In this document: positions 54,117 through 63,042 of the stretch, piece by piece
Numbering within the stretch: position 1 is the first letter of the stretch
Layout of the letters: each line of letters starts with the position of its first letter
DNA from: Olsenella_K sp036454645
Lineage (GTDB): Bacteria > Actinomycetota > Coriobacteriia > Coriobacteriales > Atopobiaceae
NCBI GenBank assembly: GCA_036454645.1
Contig: JAZHSQ010000004.1
Coordinates: forward strand, 12,926 to 76,925
Length of the DNA stretch: 64,000 bases
Reading direction: 5' to 3'
Position numbers and translations under genes: made by a program
Notes under the pieces: generated by a model
Database searches by the model: none
What the model saw: the letters and a program-made list of their open reading frames with translations, nothing else
Told to the model about the DNA's origin: nothing

Positions 54117-54919
54117 CACCAGCGCACCTCCTCGGCGTCGAACACGGGCCCGTCCATGCAGCACGACGCGTAGCCGCCCCGCGCGAGCTCGACGTTGCAG
54201 GTGGAGCACGCGCCGAAGCCGCAGGTCATCATCCGCTCGAGCGAGGCCTCGCAGAAGACGCCCGACTCGCGCGCGATCCTCGCCACGCTCGCCATCATCA
54301 CGTTGGGGCCGCAGGTCAGGCAGGCCGCGTAGGTGCGCTCGCCCACCAGGCCGAGAAGGGCGTCGGTGGTGAAGCCGCGCACGCCCGCCGTGCCGTCGTC
54401 TGTCGTCACGGTGACGGAGCAGCCGAGCACCTCGAGCTCGTCCGCGCCGCCCCGCCACAGCCTCGAGGCGCTCTGGGCGCCCACGACGGCGTCGACCTCG
54501 CAGCCCGCCTCGCGCGCCATGCGCGCCGCGGCCAGGACGGGGGGGAGCCCCACGCCGCCGGCCACGACGACGACGCGCGAGCCCGCGCCCTCGGGGAGCC
54601 ACCAGCCGTTGCCGAGCGGCCCCAGGACGGTCGCGCCCTCGCCGGGGCGCATGCGGGCGAGCCTCTCCGTCGCGTCGCCGACGGCGGCGAAGACGAGCTC
54701 CAGCTCGCCCCTCCCCGCGTCCGCGCTCGCGAAGGAGAGCGGAACCCGTGTGAGGTGGGCGGGGTTGCCCGGCACCTCGACGTTCACGAACATGCCGGGC
54801 GCGAGGGCGCCCGCGAGCTCGGCGGGCACCCCCATGACCATGCGATGGACGCCCTCGGCCACGGGCGCGACCTCGCGCACCTCGTAGTCGAAGGAGCGCG
54901 CCTTAGACTCGGGAGCCAT
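54116..54919 (-). CDS. pyrK: Dihydroorotate dehydrogenase electron transfer subunit
   Basis: Iron-sulfur flavoprotein of 267 residues that carries electrons from PyrD to NAD+. An N-terminal FAD-binding barrel (RVPLSF as a variant of the R-x-Y-S-type loop, ~58), an NAD-binding domain (VVVVAGGVGLPPVL, ~116-129) and a C-terminal [2Fe-2S] motif with CGFGACSTC and a later Cys pair (~231-252) are visible. The start lies 9 bases after pyrC. Confidence 0.94.
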   Translation of the reverse strand: MAPESKARSFDYEVREVAPVAEGVHRMVMGVPAELAGALAPGMFVNVEVPGNPAHLTRVPLSFASADAGRGELELVFAAVGDATERLARMRPGEGATVLGPLGNGWWLPEGAGSRVVVVAGGVGLPPVLAAARMAREAGCEVDAVVGAQSASRLWRGGADELEVLGCSVTVTTDDGTAGVRGFTTDALLGLVGERTYAACLTCGPNVMMASVARIARESGVFCEASLERMMTCGFGACSTCNVELARGGYASCCMDGPVFDAEEVRW

Positions 54920-54928
54920 GGCGATCGC

Positions 54929-56224
54929 CTACCAGGCGACTTCGCCGTCGACGAGGGTGTGCTTGCCCTCGACGAAGACGTCGGTCGCGCAGCCGGTCAG
55001 CGTCATGCCCAGGAAGGCGCAGTTCTTGGACTTGCTCTCGATGAAGTCGGGCGTGACCTTGACCTGGCGCTCGGGGTCGACGAGCGTGAGGTTGGCGGCA
55101 GAGCCCGCCTCCACCCTCACAGGGTCGAGGTGCAGGATGCGCCTGGGGTTGACGGCCATGACCTCGACGAGGGTCTGCCAGCTCATGTGGCCCTTGCGCA
55201 CGAGGTTGTTGAGCATGAGCGGCAGCGAGCATTCCAGCCCCACCGTGCCGAAGGAGGCGATCTCGAACTCGCACTCCTTCTCGTGGGCGGCGTGCGGCGC
55301 GTGGTCGGTCACGACGCAGTCGATGGAGCCGTCGCAGACGCCCTCGCGCAGGGCCGCGGCGTCGGCCGCCGTGCGCAGCGGCGGGTTCATCTTGAGGTTG
55401 GTGTTGTAGCTCTCGGTGATGTTCTCCTCGGTGAGGAAGAGGTGGTGCGGCGTGACCTCGCAGGTGACCGGCAGCCCCTCGGCCTTGGCGGCCCGGACGA
55501 GCTCGAGGCCGCGCGCCGTGGAGATGTGGCACACGTGCAGCTCGCAGCCGGTCAGGCGGGCCAGGTCGATGTCGCGCTGGATCTCGAGCTCCTCGCCGAG
55601 CGCCGGCCAGCCGAACATGCCGAGGCGCGTGCTCGCGCGGCCCTCGTTCACGACGCCGTGGCTGGTGAGCGACTCGACCTCGCAGTGGGCGAGGACGGCG
55701 CGGTGGAACTGCGAGACGTAGGCCATGCAGGTGCGCATCATGCCGGCGCTCTGCACGCCGTGGCCGTCGTCGGAGAAGGCGCAGGCGCCCTCGACGAGCA
55801 TGTCGCCGATCTCCGCGAGCTCCTCGCCCTTCTCGCCCTTGGTGAGCGCCCCGATGGGGTGCACGTAGACGAGGTTGGCGTGGCGGGCGCGGTCGATCTG
55901 GTAGCGGATGCCGGTGCCGGAGTCCGTCACGGGGCTGGTGTTGGGCATGGTCGCCACGTCGGAGAAGCCGCCCTTGGTGGCAGCGCGGGCGCCGGTGTAG
56001 ATGGTCTCCTTGTACTCGAAGCCGGGGTCGCGGAAGTGCACGTGCATGTCCGCGAGGCCGGGCACGAGGTACCTGCCCGCGGCCTCGACGACCTCGGCGC
56101 CCTCGGGGGCCGCGAGGCCCTCGCCCACGGCCGCGATCCGCTTGCCCTCGACGAGGACGTCGAGCACCTGGTCGAGGCCGACCTGCGGGTCCACGACGTG
56201 GGCGCCCCTAAGCAGAAATGCCAT
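54929..56224 (-). CDS. pyrC: Dihydroorotase
   Basis: Zinc amidohydrolase of 431 residues, carbamoyl-aspartate to dihydroorotate. The metal motif DMHVHFRDPG (~59-68), the VTPHHLFLTEENI region (~275) and VTDHAPH (~311) are intact. This is the type I/III form typical of Gram-positive pyr operons. ATG 56224 has GGGAGGAGAG; it overlaps pyrB by 17 bases. Confidence 0.95.
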   Translation of the reverse strand: MAFLLRGAHVVDPQVGLDQVLDVLVEGKRIAAVGEGLAAPEGAEVVEAAGRYLVPGLADMHVHFRDPGFEYKETIYTGARAATKGGFSDVATMPNTSPVTDSGTGIRYQIDRARHANLVYVHPIGALTKGEKGEELAEIGDMLVEGACAFSDDGHGVQSAGMMRTCMAYVSQFHRAVLAHCEVESLTSHGVVNEGRASTRLGMFGWPALGEELEIQRDIDLARLTGCELHVCHISTARGLELVRAAKAEGLPVTCEVTPHHLFLTEENITESYNTNLKMNPPLRTAADAAALREGVCDGSIDCVVTDHAPHAAHEKECEFEIASFGTVGLECSLPLMLNNLVRKGHMSWQTLVEVMAVNPRRILHLDPVRVEAGSAANLTLVDPERQVKVTPDFIESKSKNCAFLGMTLTGCATDVFVEGKHTLVDGEVAW

Positions 56225-57143
56225 TGTTCTCTCCTCCCAGAAGCAGGTACATCGCGGCCATGCGCACGGCGACGCCGGCGTTGACCTGGTCGAGGATCCG
56301 CGCGCGCGGGCCGTCGGCCACCTCGGTGTTGATCTCCATGCCACGGTTCATCGGGCCGGGGTGGCACACGATGGCCTCGGGCTTCATGAGGGCGGCGCGG
56401 CGCGCGTCGAGGCCGTAGAGGCGGTTGTACTCCCTCTTGGAGGGGATCACCGCCCCCTCCATGCGCTCGAGCTGGACGCGCAGCATGTAGACCACGTCCA
56501 TCTCCGGCAGGACCGCGTCGAGGTCGGCGGTCTGCGTCACGCCGTACCAGCTCGGGTCGGAGACCTGGAAGGTCGGGGGCCCCACGAAGGTGACGTCGGC
56601 GCCCATGGTCTTGAGGGCGGGCGCGAGCGACCCCACGACGCGGCTGTGGTCGAGGTCGCCGACGATGGCGACCTTGAGCCCGTCGAGGTGGCCGAAGTTC
56701 TCGCGTATGGTGAAGAGGTCGAGAAGGGCCTGGGTGGGGTGCTGGTGCTTGCCGTCGCCGGCGTTGACCACCACGGCGTCGGTGTTCTGCGTGATGAGGT
56801 AGGGCGTGCCCGCCAGGCGCGCGCGGCAGACGAACATGTCCACGTTCATCGCGGCGATGGTCTGGATCGTGTCGGCGAGGCTCTCGCCCTTCACGACCGA
56901 GGAGGTGGAGCCGCTCATGTTGAGGGAGTCCGCCGAGAGGCGCTTCTCGGCCAGCTCGAAGGAGCTGCGCGTGCGCGTGGAGGGCTCGAGGAAGAGGTTC
57001 ACGATGGTGCGGCCGCGCAGCGCGGGGACCTTCTTGATCGCCCTGCTGTTGACCTCGGCGAAGGAGCGCGCCGTGTCGAGGATCTGCGTGATGTCGTCCG
57101 CCGTGAGGCTGGTCGTGTCTATCAGGTTCCTTACGCTCAGCAT
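56208..57143 (-). CDS. pyrB: Aspartate carbamoyltransferase catalytic subunit
   Basis: First committed step, 311 residues. STRTRSSFE (carbamoyl-phosphate loop, ~55-63), KGESLADT, and HPTQALLDL (~134-142) are canonical. ATG 57143 starts 1 base after the pyrR stop. No PyrI regulatory subunit gene is present, as in Gram-positive bacteria that use PyrR control. Confidence 0.95.
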   Translation of the reverse strand: MLSVRNLIDTTSLTADDITQILDTARSFAEVNSRAIKKVPALRGRTIVNLFLEPSTRTRSSFELAEKRLSADSLNMSGSTSSVVKGESLADTIQTIAAMNVDMFVCRARLAGTPYLITQNTDAVVVNAGDGKHQHPTQALLDLFTIRENFGHLDGLKVAIVGDLDHSRVVGSLAPALKTMGADVTFVGPPTFQVSDPSWYGVTQTADLDAVLPEMDVVYMLRVQLERMEGAVIPSKREYNRLYGLDARRAALMKPEAIVCHPGPMNRGMEINTEVADGPRARILDQVNAGVAVRMAAMYLLLGGENNGISA

Positions 57144-57144
57144 G

Positions 57145-57744
57145 CTAGTCCCTGCCTCCCGCCTTCCGCTCGGCCGCGGCGGCCCTGGCCGCCCGCTCCG
57201 TGGCCACATCCCAGATCTCCACGGCGTTGTAGCCGTCGAACTCGCGCATCTTCACGCGGACGCTCTCCTCGTGGGAGCTCGGCACGTTCTTGCCCACGTA
57301 GTCGGCCCTGATGGGGAGCTCGCGGTGGCCGCGGTCGACCATGACGGCGAGCTGCACCGTCCTGGGCCGGCCGAAGTCCATGAGGGCGTCCAGGGCGGAG
57401 CGCACCGTGCGGCCGGTGTAGAGCACGTCGTCCACCAGGATGATGTTGGTGCCCTCGACCTCGAACGGGATGTCGGTCGCGTGCAGGACAGGCGAGATCT
57501 GGCGCATCACGTCGTCGCGGTAGAAGGAGATGTCGAGCCTGCCCACGGGCGGCTTGGTGCCCTCGATCTCCTCGATCTCGCAGGCGAGGATGTCGGCCAG
57601 CGGCACCCCGCGGCGCACCACGCCGACCAGGCCCATGTGCTCCGCGCCCTCGTTGTGCTCCACGATCTCGTGGGCGATGCGCGTGAGCGCGCGCCGCATG
57701 GCCTTGTCGTCCATGACGACAGCCTTGGGCTTGAACTCTTCCAT
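57145..57744 (-). CDS. pyrR: Bifunctional pyr operon RNA-binding regulator / uracil phosphoribosyltransferase PyrR
   Basis: A 199-residue regulator that binds pyr mRNA when UMP is high, with uracil phosphoribosyltransferase activity. The PRPP loop ILVDDVLYTGRTVRSALDAL is at ~96-115, and the RGVPLA and HRELPIRADYVGKNVPTS-like regions match PyrR. ATG 57744 has AAGGAG overlapping the terminator's downstream edge. It leads pyrR-pyrB-pyrC-pyrK-pyrD-pyrF. The leader 57757-57845 carries a strong terminator that PyrR may control. Confidence 0.95.
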   Translation of the reverse strand: MEEFKPKAVVMDDKAMRRALTRIAHEIVEHNEGAEHMGLVGVVRRGVPLADILACEIEEIEGTKPPVGRLDISFYRDDVMRQISPVLHATDIPFEVEGTNIILVDDVLYTGRTVRSALDALMDFGRPRTVQLAVMVDRGHRELPIRADYVGKNVPSSHEESVRVKMREFDGYNAVEIWDVATERAARAAAAERKAGGRD

Positions 57745-57756
57745 AGGACTCCTTCC

Positions 57757-57795
57757 AAAAAAAGAGACGCCCCACCGACGCGCGGTGCGAGCATC
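57757..57795 (-). terminator. Intrinsic terminator in the pyr leader (probable attenuator)
   Basis: On the minus strand a 12-bp stem with one bulged base (57795-57789 and 57787-57783 pairing with 57777-57766, five-base loop) is followed by CUUUUUUU (seven A at 57757-57763). It lies about 13 bases before the pyrR start and 50 bases downstream of a promoter. A terminator placed in front of its own operon is the classic form of pyrimidine attenuation. Segments AAGGC and GCCTT in the leader could pair as an antiterminator. Confidence 0.8.
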
Positions 57796-57847
57796 CCAGT
57801 CTAAGGCGTATGTCCAAGGGTCCCCTGACCCAGAGCCTTGCGGGCAT

Positions 57848-57875
57848 CTCGTACCACGCTTAAAGGTCTCGTCAA
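57848..57875 (-). promoter_or_regulatory. pyr operon promoter
   Basis: Minus strand TTGACG (57870-57875), 16-bp spacer, TACGAG (57848-57853), about 100 bases upstream of pyrR, with the attenuator terminator between it and the gene. Confidence 0.6.
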
Positions 57876-57886
57876 CTATACACGAA

Positions 57887-57909
57887 GGGCGCGGCCTCTT
57901 GCCGCGCCC
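57887..57909 (-). terminator. Terminator of the surface-glycan gene cluster
   Basis: A 9-bp perfect stem (57901-57909 with 57887-57895, 5-base loop) lies about 80 bases after the stop of the GlfT2-like gene and just before the pyr promoter. The following bases on the minus strand are TTCGTG, a weak T-tract. Confidence 0.6.
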
Positions 57910-57987
57910 TCGCAATAAACACGCTTTGCCGGGCGGAGAAGGACCCGCGCCCCGCACTGGGCCGGGCGGCCCTGCCGCCGCGGGCCC

Positions 57988-59916
57988 CTACGCCTCCGGC
58001 GCGGCCATGCGCCTGAGGTAGTCCTTCCAGAACGCCGTAGAGGTCAGCTCCGCGGCGGAGGCGGCCCACTCGGCGTACACCCTGTCGTGCTCGCGCCTGA
58101 GCTCGGCGAGGACCGACTCGAACTCGCGCTCGAGCGCCTCGGAGCGGGCGCGGTCCATCTCGCGGTACACGCCCTCGTGAAGGTCCGAGGAGACCACCAG
58201 CAGGCGCGTCCTGTTGCGGATGTAGTTGGGGTAGTAGCCCGTGAAGGGGATGACCCCCACCTCGTCGGTGAGCACGGCGTCGGGCAGCCGGTGGCCGTTG
58301 AGCGTCAGGTAGTCGAAGGCGCGCTCGGCGAGGTTGCGCCGCTGGATGTCGCCGAGCTCCTCCCTGCTGGTGACGACGTCCTTGAGGATGCTCGGGTCCA
58401 TGTCCTCGAGCCGCACGAGCTTCTCGTTCTTCTGGGAGTTCTCCTTCATGAGGGCGGAGCCGTCCACCCGCTTGAGGTACTCCGGACCGCGCAGGAAGTC
58501 GCGCACGGCGCGGATCGTGAGCTCGCAGCCCTCGTAGTAGAAGGTCTTGAGGTCGTAGCCGAAGAGCACCCTCACGACCTTCACGAAGTCGTGGTCGGCG
58601 TAGACGCCCGTGGTCGCCTGCCCGATGAGAGAGTTCCTGAGGACCTGGTAGCGGTCGACGCTCGCGCGGAACTTGGAGTTGAAGGTCATGTGCCAGACGG
58701 AGATCCCGTTCATGGTCATGATCCTCGCGTGGCAGCGGGCGGCGTACTCCGTGTCGTCGCCGCGCACGAAGAGGGGCAGCGGCAGGCCGTGGCGCTCGAT
58801 GCACTCGACGGGCACGCAGCAGAACCACCAGCCCGCGTAGCGCTCGCGCTTGTCCGCGAACGGCAGGTTCTCCGTCTCGACGTCGACGACGCCCTTCAGG
58901 GTGTCCAGCCTGTGGGCGCGCTTCGCCGGCGCGTAGAAGCCTTCGGCGGTCACCTGGCCGATGTCCTCGTGGAAGAGGTTCTGCTGCTCGAGCGAGATCA
59001 TCGCGCCGGAGACGAAGGCGCTCCGGTAGGCGTCCTTGACAAGACTGAGCAGGTTGTACGTGCGCTTGAAGCTCTCGGGCGAGACCTCCACGTCGTCATC
59101 GAGCAGCACGACGTGGGTCGCCCTGGGCGTCTGCTCCATGGCCTCGATCATGCCGCGCGCGAAGCCGCCCGAGCCGCCCACGTTGGGGTTGGGGTGGACG
59201 CGGACGCACCCGCCGGAGAGGCCCTCGGCGTCGAGCGTGCGGCCGTTGTCGACCACGTGCAGCGTGAAGTGGTCGGCGATGGGCTCGTCGCACTCCCCCA
59301 CCTGGCGGCGCAGCAGCTCGACGTTGGGGAGGATGTAGTCCTCCTTCCTGAAGGTCGTCGCGGCGACGGCGAGCTCCACGGGCCGGATCAGCGACTCGTC
59401 GACCTTGGTGTAGTAGTAGGCGCCCGCGATCTCAACCGGCGAGGTGCAGACGAGCTCGAAGGCCACGAGGTCGTCGTCGATCGAGGGGAACTCCACGTCC
59501 ACGTCGGCGAAGCCGTCGGCCGAGAAGGACCTCTTGAGCAGGCGCGTCCTGCCCGGCTCGCCCAGATCGTCCACGTCCTCGACCGCGAGCGAGAAGTCCG
59601 TGTCCGCCCCCACGTCGACCCGGACGAAGGGCTGGTTCTCCGTGATCCCCACGAGGGTGAGGGTGAAGTCGCCCTTGGCCCTGAGGTGAAGCCAGACGTT
59701 GTCCACCACGGTGTAGCGGCGCCACTTGACGGTGGAGAGCGCGTTGAAGTAGGTCGCGAAGTCGTAGCGCTCGCCCGAGGAGGTCGCGCCGAGCACGCAG
59801 GTGCCCTCGGCGGTCCTCACGGGCACCTTGGTGCGGTGCCAGTAGAGGTCGGGGTTGGAGACGCTGTGGTCGCCCTCGTCGAGGAGGACGTTGGCGAGGC
59901 GGAAGTCGACGGTCAT
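57988..59916 (-). CDS. Galactofuranosyltransferase GlfT2-like glycosyltransferase
   Basis: A 642-residue enzyme. The N-terminal ~170 residues form a beta-rich domain (WRRYTVVDNVWLHLRAKG, then a string of short strands) like the beta-barrel of mycobacterial GlfT2. The GT-A domain follows with HVVDNGRTLD, NVGGSGGFARGM (the GlfT2 GGxGG-F-RG motif), VVLLDDDVEVSPESF (the DDD metal motif) and FVRGDDTEY and WHMTF in the acceptor side. GlfT2 polymerises galactofuranose from UDP-Galf. A ~170-residue helical C-terminal part follows. ATG 59916 has an AGGAG site. Its neighbours are a GT2 and a Wzm/Wzt-like exporter, so a galactofuranan surface polymer is inferred. Galf synthesis genes (glf) are not seen here. 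Confidence 0.78.
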   Translation of the reverse strand: MTVDFRLANVLLDEGDHSVSNPDLYWHRTKVPVRTAEGTCVLGATSSGERYDFATYFNALSTVKWRRYTVVDNVWLHLRAKGDFTLTLVGITENQPFVRVDVGADTDFSLAVEDVDDLGEPGRTRLLKRSFSADGFADVDVEFPSIDDDLVAFELVCTSPVEIAGAYYYTKVDESLIRPVELAVAATTFRKEDYILPNVELLRRQVGECDEPIADHFTLHVVDNGRTLDAEGLSGGCVRVHPNPNVGGSGGFARGMIEAMEQTPRATHVVLLDDDVEVSPESFKRTYNLLSLVKDAYRSAFVSGAMISLEQQNLFHEDIGQVTAEGFYAPAKRAHRLDTLKGVVDVETENLPFADKRERYAGWWFCCVPVECIERHGLPLPLFVRGDDTEYAARCHARIMTMNGISVWHMTFNSKFRASVDRYQVLRNSLIGQATTGVYADHDFVKVVRVLFGYDLKTFYYEGCELTIRAVRDFLRGPEYLKRVDGSALMKENSQKNEKLVRLEDMDPSILKDVVTSREELGDIQRRNLAERAFDYLTLNGHRLPDAVLTDEVGVIPFTGYYPNYIRNRTRLLVVSSDLHEGVYREMDRARSEALEREFESVLAELRREHDRVYAEWAASAAELTSTAFWKDYLRRMAAPEA

Positions 59917-59978
59917 CTCATCACTCCTGTCGTGCGCGCGCGAGCGCGACCGGGGCCGCCGGCAGCGCCCGCGGCACG

Positions 59979-61139
59979 CTAGCTCTTGTCGGTCCTGCCG
60001 GCGGCGCCCTCGGTGAAGCCCTCCGAGCGCTTGTCCTGGCTCCGGCGCCGCTCGAGGTAGAGCCTCGTCTGCGCCGCGGCGAAGCCCACGCCGTTGCACC
60101 TGAGCGCGTAGCCGAACTCGCGCACGAGGCCGCGCGCGTAGCCCGCGGCGGAGATCCTCGGCGCCTCGCGGCCGCTGAGCCTGAGGGCGAGGGCACGCAG
60201 CTGCGGCGAGACGTTGTCGAGCGAGACGATCACGTCCTCGTCGACGCGGGAGAACATCTGCGCCATCAGGCCCCTGAGCTCCTTGTCCTCGAGGCCAGCG
60301 CGCGCGACCGCCTCGCCCGCGTAGCGAAAGGCCACGGTCGCGAGGGCGCGGCGGACGCCGGGGTCGTCCTCCCCCAGCCTGTCGCAGACGTCGCACATGT
60401 CGTTCCAGCGCTCGAAGGAGAGCCTGAGCACGCGGTTGGCCGAGGAGGAGCCGGGCAGGTCCTCGCGGTAGCAGTAGTAGGGCCTGTCGAGGTAGACGAT
60501 GGTGTCCGCCTGGAGCATGGTCTCGTACCAGAAGGGGTTGTCGACCCAGCCGGCGCCGGGGGCCTCCTTGAGGCGGATGCCCTTCTCCTCTATGAAGCCG
60601 CGGCGGTAGAGGGCGGACCAGATCGAGGGGTGGTGCTGCACCATGCGCGGGCAGTCCTCCACCCGGAAGGGCTGGCGCACCGGGTCGACCCGGTGGTAGT
60701 AGGGGCAGTACAGGCGGCGCTCCATGGGGGTCGTCGGCATCCAGATGCGCCAGTAGGGGCTCTTGACCACGTCGGGCGGGCACTTGAGGTCGAAGCTCTC
60801 CGCGTACTCGAAGAGGTCGTCGTACATGTGCGGCTCGACCCAGTCGTCGGGCTCGAGGATCGCGAGGTAGGTGCCGCGCGCCTCGCTGAAGCCGCGGTTC
60901 ACGCTCGCGCCGTAGCCCTCGTTGGGCTTGTCGATCACGCGCACGCGCGGGTCGAGGCGCTCGTGGGCGCGCATGATCTCGAGCGAGCCGTCGGTCGAGC
61001 CGTCGTTGATCGCGAGGATCTCAAGGTTGGCGCGGGAGTTCTGCTCGGCCGAGGTGAGCGCCTCGTCGAGGAAGCGCTCGGTGTTGTAGGTGGGGACCAC
61101 GACGGTGACGTCGATGCCCCAGGGCGCGGACTCTCCCAT
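59979..61139 (-). CDS. Family 2 glycosyltransferase
   Basis: A 386-residue GT-A enzyme: VVPTYNTERFLDEAL (~14-28), NDGSTDGS (~47-54), NKPNEGYGASVNRG-like acceptor segment, and EPDDW (~100-104) for the nucleotide-sugar. It has no membrane segment. The C-terminal half (~210-386) is alpha-helical and unassigned. It is one base from the ABC ATPase gene and 62 bases upstream of the GlfT2-like gene. By its place it probably adds an early sugar or the first galactofuranose residues, as GlfT1 does in mycobacteria; the sugar is not known. Confidence 0.8.
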   Translation of the reverse strand: MGESAPWGIDVTVVVPTYNTERFLDEALTSAEQNSRANLEILAINDGSTDGSLEIMRAHERLDPRVRVIDKPNEGYGASVNRGFSEARGTYLAILEPDDWVEPHMYDDLFEYAESFDLKCPPDVVKSPYWRIWMPTTPMERRLYCPYYHRVDPVRQPFRVEDCPRMVQHHPSIWSALYRRGFIEEKGIRLKEAPGAGWVDNPFWYETMLQADTIVYLDRPYYCYREDLPGSSSANRVLRLSFERWNDMCDVCDRLGEDDPGVRRALATVAFRYAGEAVARAGLEDKELRGLMAQMFSRVDEDVIVSLDNVSPQLRALALRLSGREAPRISAAGYARGLVREFGYALRCNGVGFAAAQTRLYLERRRSQDKRSEGFTEGAAGRTDKS

Positions 61140-61140
61140 G

Positions 61141-61977
61141 CTACGCCCCCAGTGCCTTGTACGCGGCGCAGACCTCGTCGGTCGGCCCCAGCATCCGCTG
61201 GTGGCCGTGCTCGATCCAGCACACGCGGTCGCAGATCTGCTCCACCAGGCTTATGTCGTGCGAGACGAGAAGGACGGTGCAGTTGTTTGTCTCCACCAGC
61301 TCGCGGATGCGCCTCATGCACTTCTCCTGGAAGAGGAAGTCGCCCACGGAGAGGGTCTCGTCGACGATGAGGACGTCGGGCACCGTGATGGTGGCGATGG
61401 CGAAGGCGATCCTGGCCACCATGCCGGAGGAGTAGTTCTTGAGCGGCATGTCCATGAAGTCGCGCAGCTCGGCGAAGTCCACGATGTCGTCGAACTTCTC
61501 GTCGATGAAGGCCTTGGAGTAGCCGAGGAGGGAGCCGTTGAGGTAGATGTTCTCCTTGGCCGTGAGCTCCATGTCGAAGCCGGCGCCGAGCTCGATCAGC
61601 GGCGCGATGGAGCCGTCCACCCTGACCGAGCCCTTGGAGGGCTCCAGCACGCCGGCGATGATCTTGAGCATGGTGGACTTGCCGGAGCCGTTGGTGCCCA
61701 CCAGGCCGAACGCCTCTCCCCTGCGGACCTGGAAGGTGATGTCCTCCAGGGCGTGGAACTCCTTGAAGAACAGCTCGTGGCGGGCGATCTTGATGAAGTA
61801 CTCCTTGAGGGAGCCCAGCTCCTCCGAGGCCATGTTGAAGATCATCTGGACGTGGCTCACGTCGATGACGACGGGCACGTCTTCGGAGGGGATCTCCGGT
61901 CGGCCGAGGATGGCCTCAGGCCTCTTGTCGATGTCGGCCTCGGGCTGGGGGCTCGGGCTATCGGTGGTGTCAGACAC
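61141..61977 (-). CDS. ABC transporter ATP-binding protein, polysaccharide export (Wzt/TagH-type)
   Basis: A 278-residue ATPase. Walker A GTNGSGKST (~94), ABC signature NYSSGM (~173), Walker B VLIVDETLSVGD (~193) and SHD (~232) are complete. The spacing between Walker A and signature is short, and GSIAPLIELGAGF is a feature of polysaccharide exporters (Wzt, TagH, RfbE). There is no C-terminal carbohydrate-binding domain, as in mycobacterial galactan exporter ATPases. It pairs with the permease upstream. Confidence 0.88.
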   Translation of the reverse strand: MSDTTDSPSPQPEADIDKRPEAILGRPEIPSEDVPVVIDVSHVQMIFNMASEELGSLKEYFIKIARHELFFKEFHALEDITFQVRRGEAFGLVGTNGSGKSTMLKIIAGVLEPSKGSVRVDGSIAPLIELGAGFDMELTAKENIYLNGSLLGYSKAFIDEKFDDIVDFAELRDFMDMPLKNYSSGMVARIAFAIATITVPDVLIVDETLSVGDFLFQEKCMRRIRELVETNNCTVLLVSHDISLVEQICDRVCWIEHGHQRMLGPTDEVCAAYKALGA

Positions 61978-62043
61978 GGACGCTCCTCGCAGTCGGGACG
62001 CGTAAGGACCAGCTAGGGGATGCCTGCGGCATCTCTCGCGTCG

Positions 62044-62877
62044 CTAGATGTGCAATATGAACTTGTGCTCGTTCCTGTGGAACACCAGGGCGCCGATCGC
62101 GAGCGAGACGGCCGCCCAGAAGAAGCACAGGACGACGGTCTTGGTGCCCGGCATGACGCCGTCGATGAAGATGTTCCTCATGAAGTTGATGTAGTTGTAC
62201 ATCGGGTTGAGGTACATGAGCTTCTGGATGACCACGAACGGGACGTCCTTGATCATGGACTGCGGCCAGAAGATCGGCGTCGCGTACATCCACGCCATCA
62301 AGATGACGCTCCACAGGTGGATGACGTCGCGGAAGAAGACCGCCGCCGCGCCCAGGAACATGCCGAGGCCCGCGCAGAAGCACATGAGGGTCACGAGCAC
62401 GACCGGCAGGAGCAGCAGGCACGGGGTGGGGGCGACGCCCTCCCAGAGCATGACGATGAGGACCGCGACCAGCGAGAACCCAAAGTTGACTACGGCGAAC
62501 AAGACCTTCTCGATCGGGAAGACGACCTTGTTGACCTTCACCTTCTTGAGCAGGCCCGCCGCGTCGATGATCGACGTCACGCCGAAGTTGGTGGAGTCCG
62601 CGAAGACGCCCCAGGTGATGTTGCCGATGATCAGGTAGAGCGGGTAGTGCTGGATCTCCGCGTAGCGCAGGAAGAACGAGAACACGAACGACATGACGAT
62701 CATCATGAGCAGCGGGTTGAGGACGCTCCAGACCACGCCGAGGACGCTGCGTCTGTACTTGAGCTTGAAGTCCTTGGTCACGAGCTGCTTCAGGATGAAG
62801 AGCGTCTTCTGCCGAGGGGTGTTCCAGACCTGCAGGGTGGCGGATTGAGACGGCGACTCGGCCGTGTTTTCGTCCAC
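62044..62877 (-). CDS. ABC-2 type polysaccharide export permease (Wzm-like)
   Basis: Membrane subunit of 277 residues with about six transmembrane helices. The segment KDFKLKYRRSVLGVVWSVLNPLL near the start is the signature of O-antigen/teichoic acid exporters, and NPMYNYINFMRNIF near the C-terminus matches the family. It flips lipid-linked glycan across the membrane for the adjacent ATPase. GTG 62877 has AGAGG; the longer frame to 62949 is rejected. Confidence 0.88.
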   Translation of the reverse strand: MDENTAESPSQSATLQVWNTPRQKTLFILKQLVTKDFKLKYRRSVLGVVWSVLNPLLMMIVMSFVFSFFLRYAEIQHYPLYLIIGNITWGVFADSTNFGVTSIIDAAGLLKKVKVNKVVFPIEKVLFAVVNFGFSLVAVLIVMLWEGVAPTPCLLLLPVVLVTLMCFCAGLGMFLGAAAVFFRDVIHLWSVILMAWMYATPIFWPQSMIKDVPFVVIQKLMYLNPMYNYINFMRNIFIDGVMPGTKTVVLCFFWAAVSLAIGALVFHRNEHKFILHI

Positions 62878-63042
62878 GCAGTTCACCTCTTTACCTTGCG
62901 ATACCGTTGCGCAGAGACTCCGGCGACGCGCTGTGCGGCCTCGGTCCATCGACAGAAAGATACGCCAACCGGGGCCGCATGTCCCATCGGCCCCGCCATC
63001 TCATGAAACCTCTCGATACCCGGCGCCGCGGTCCTGCTCGCC

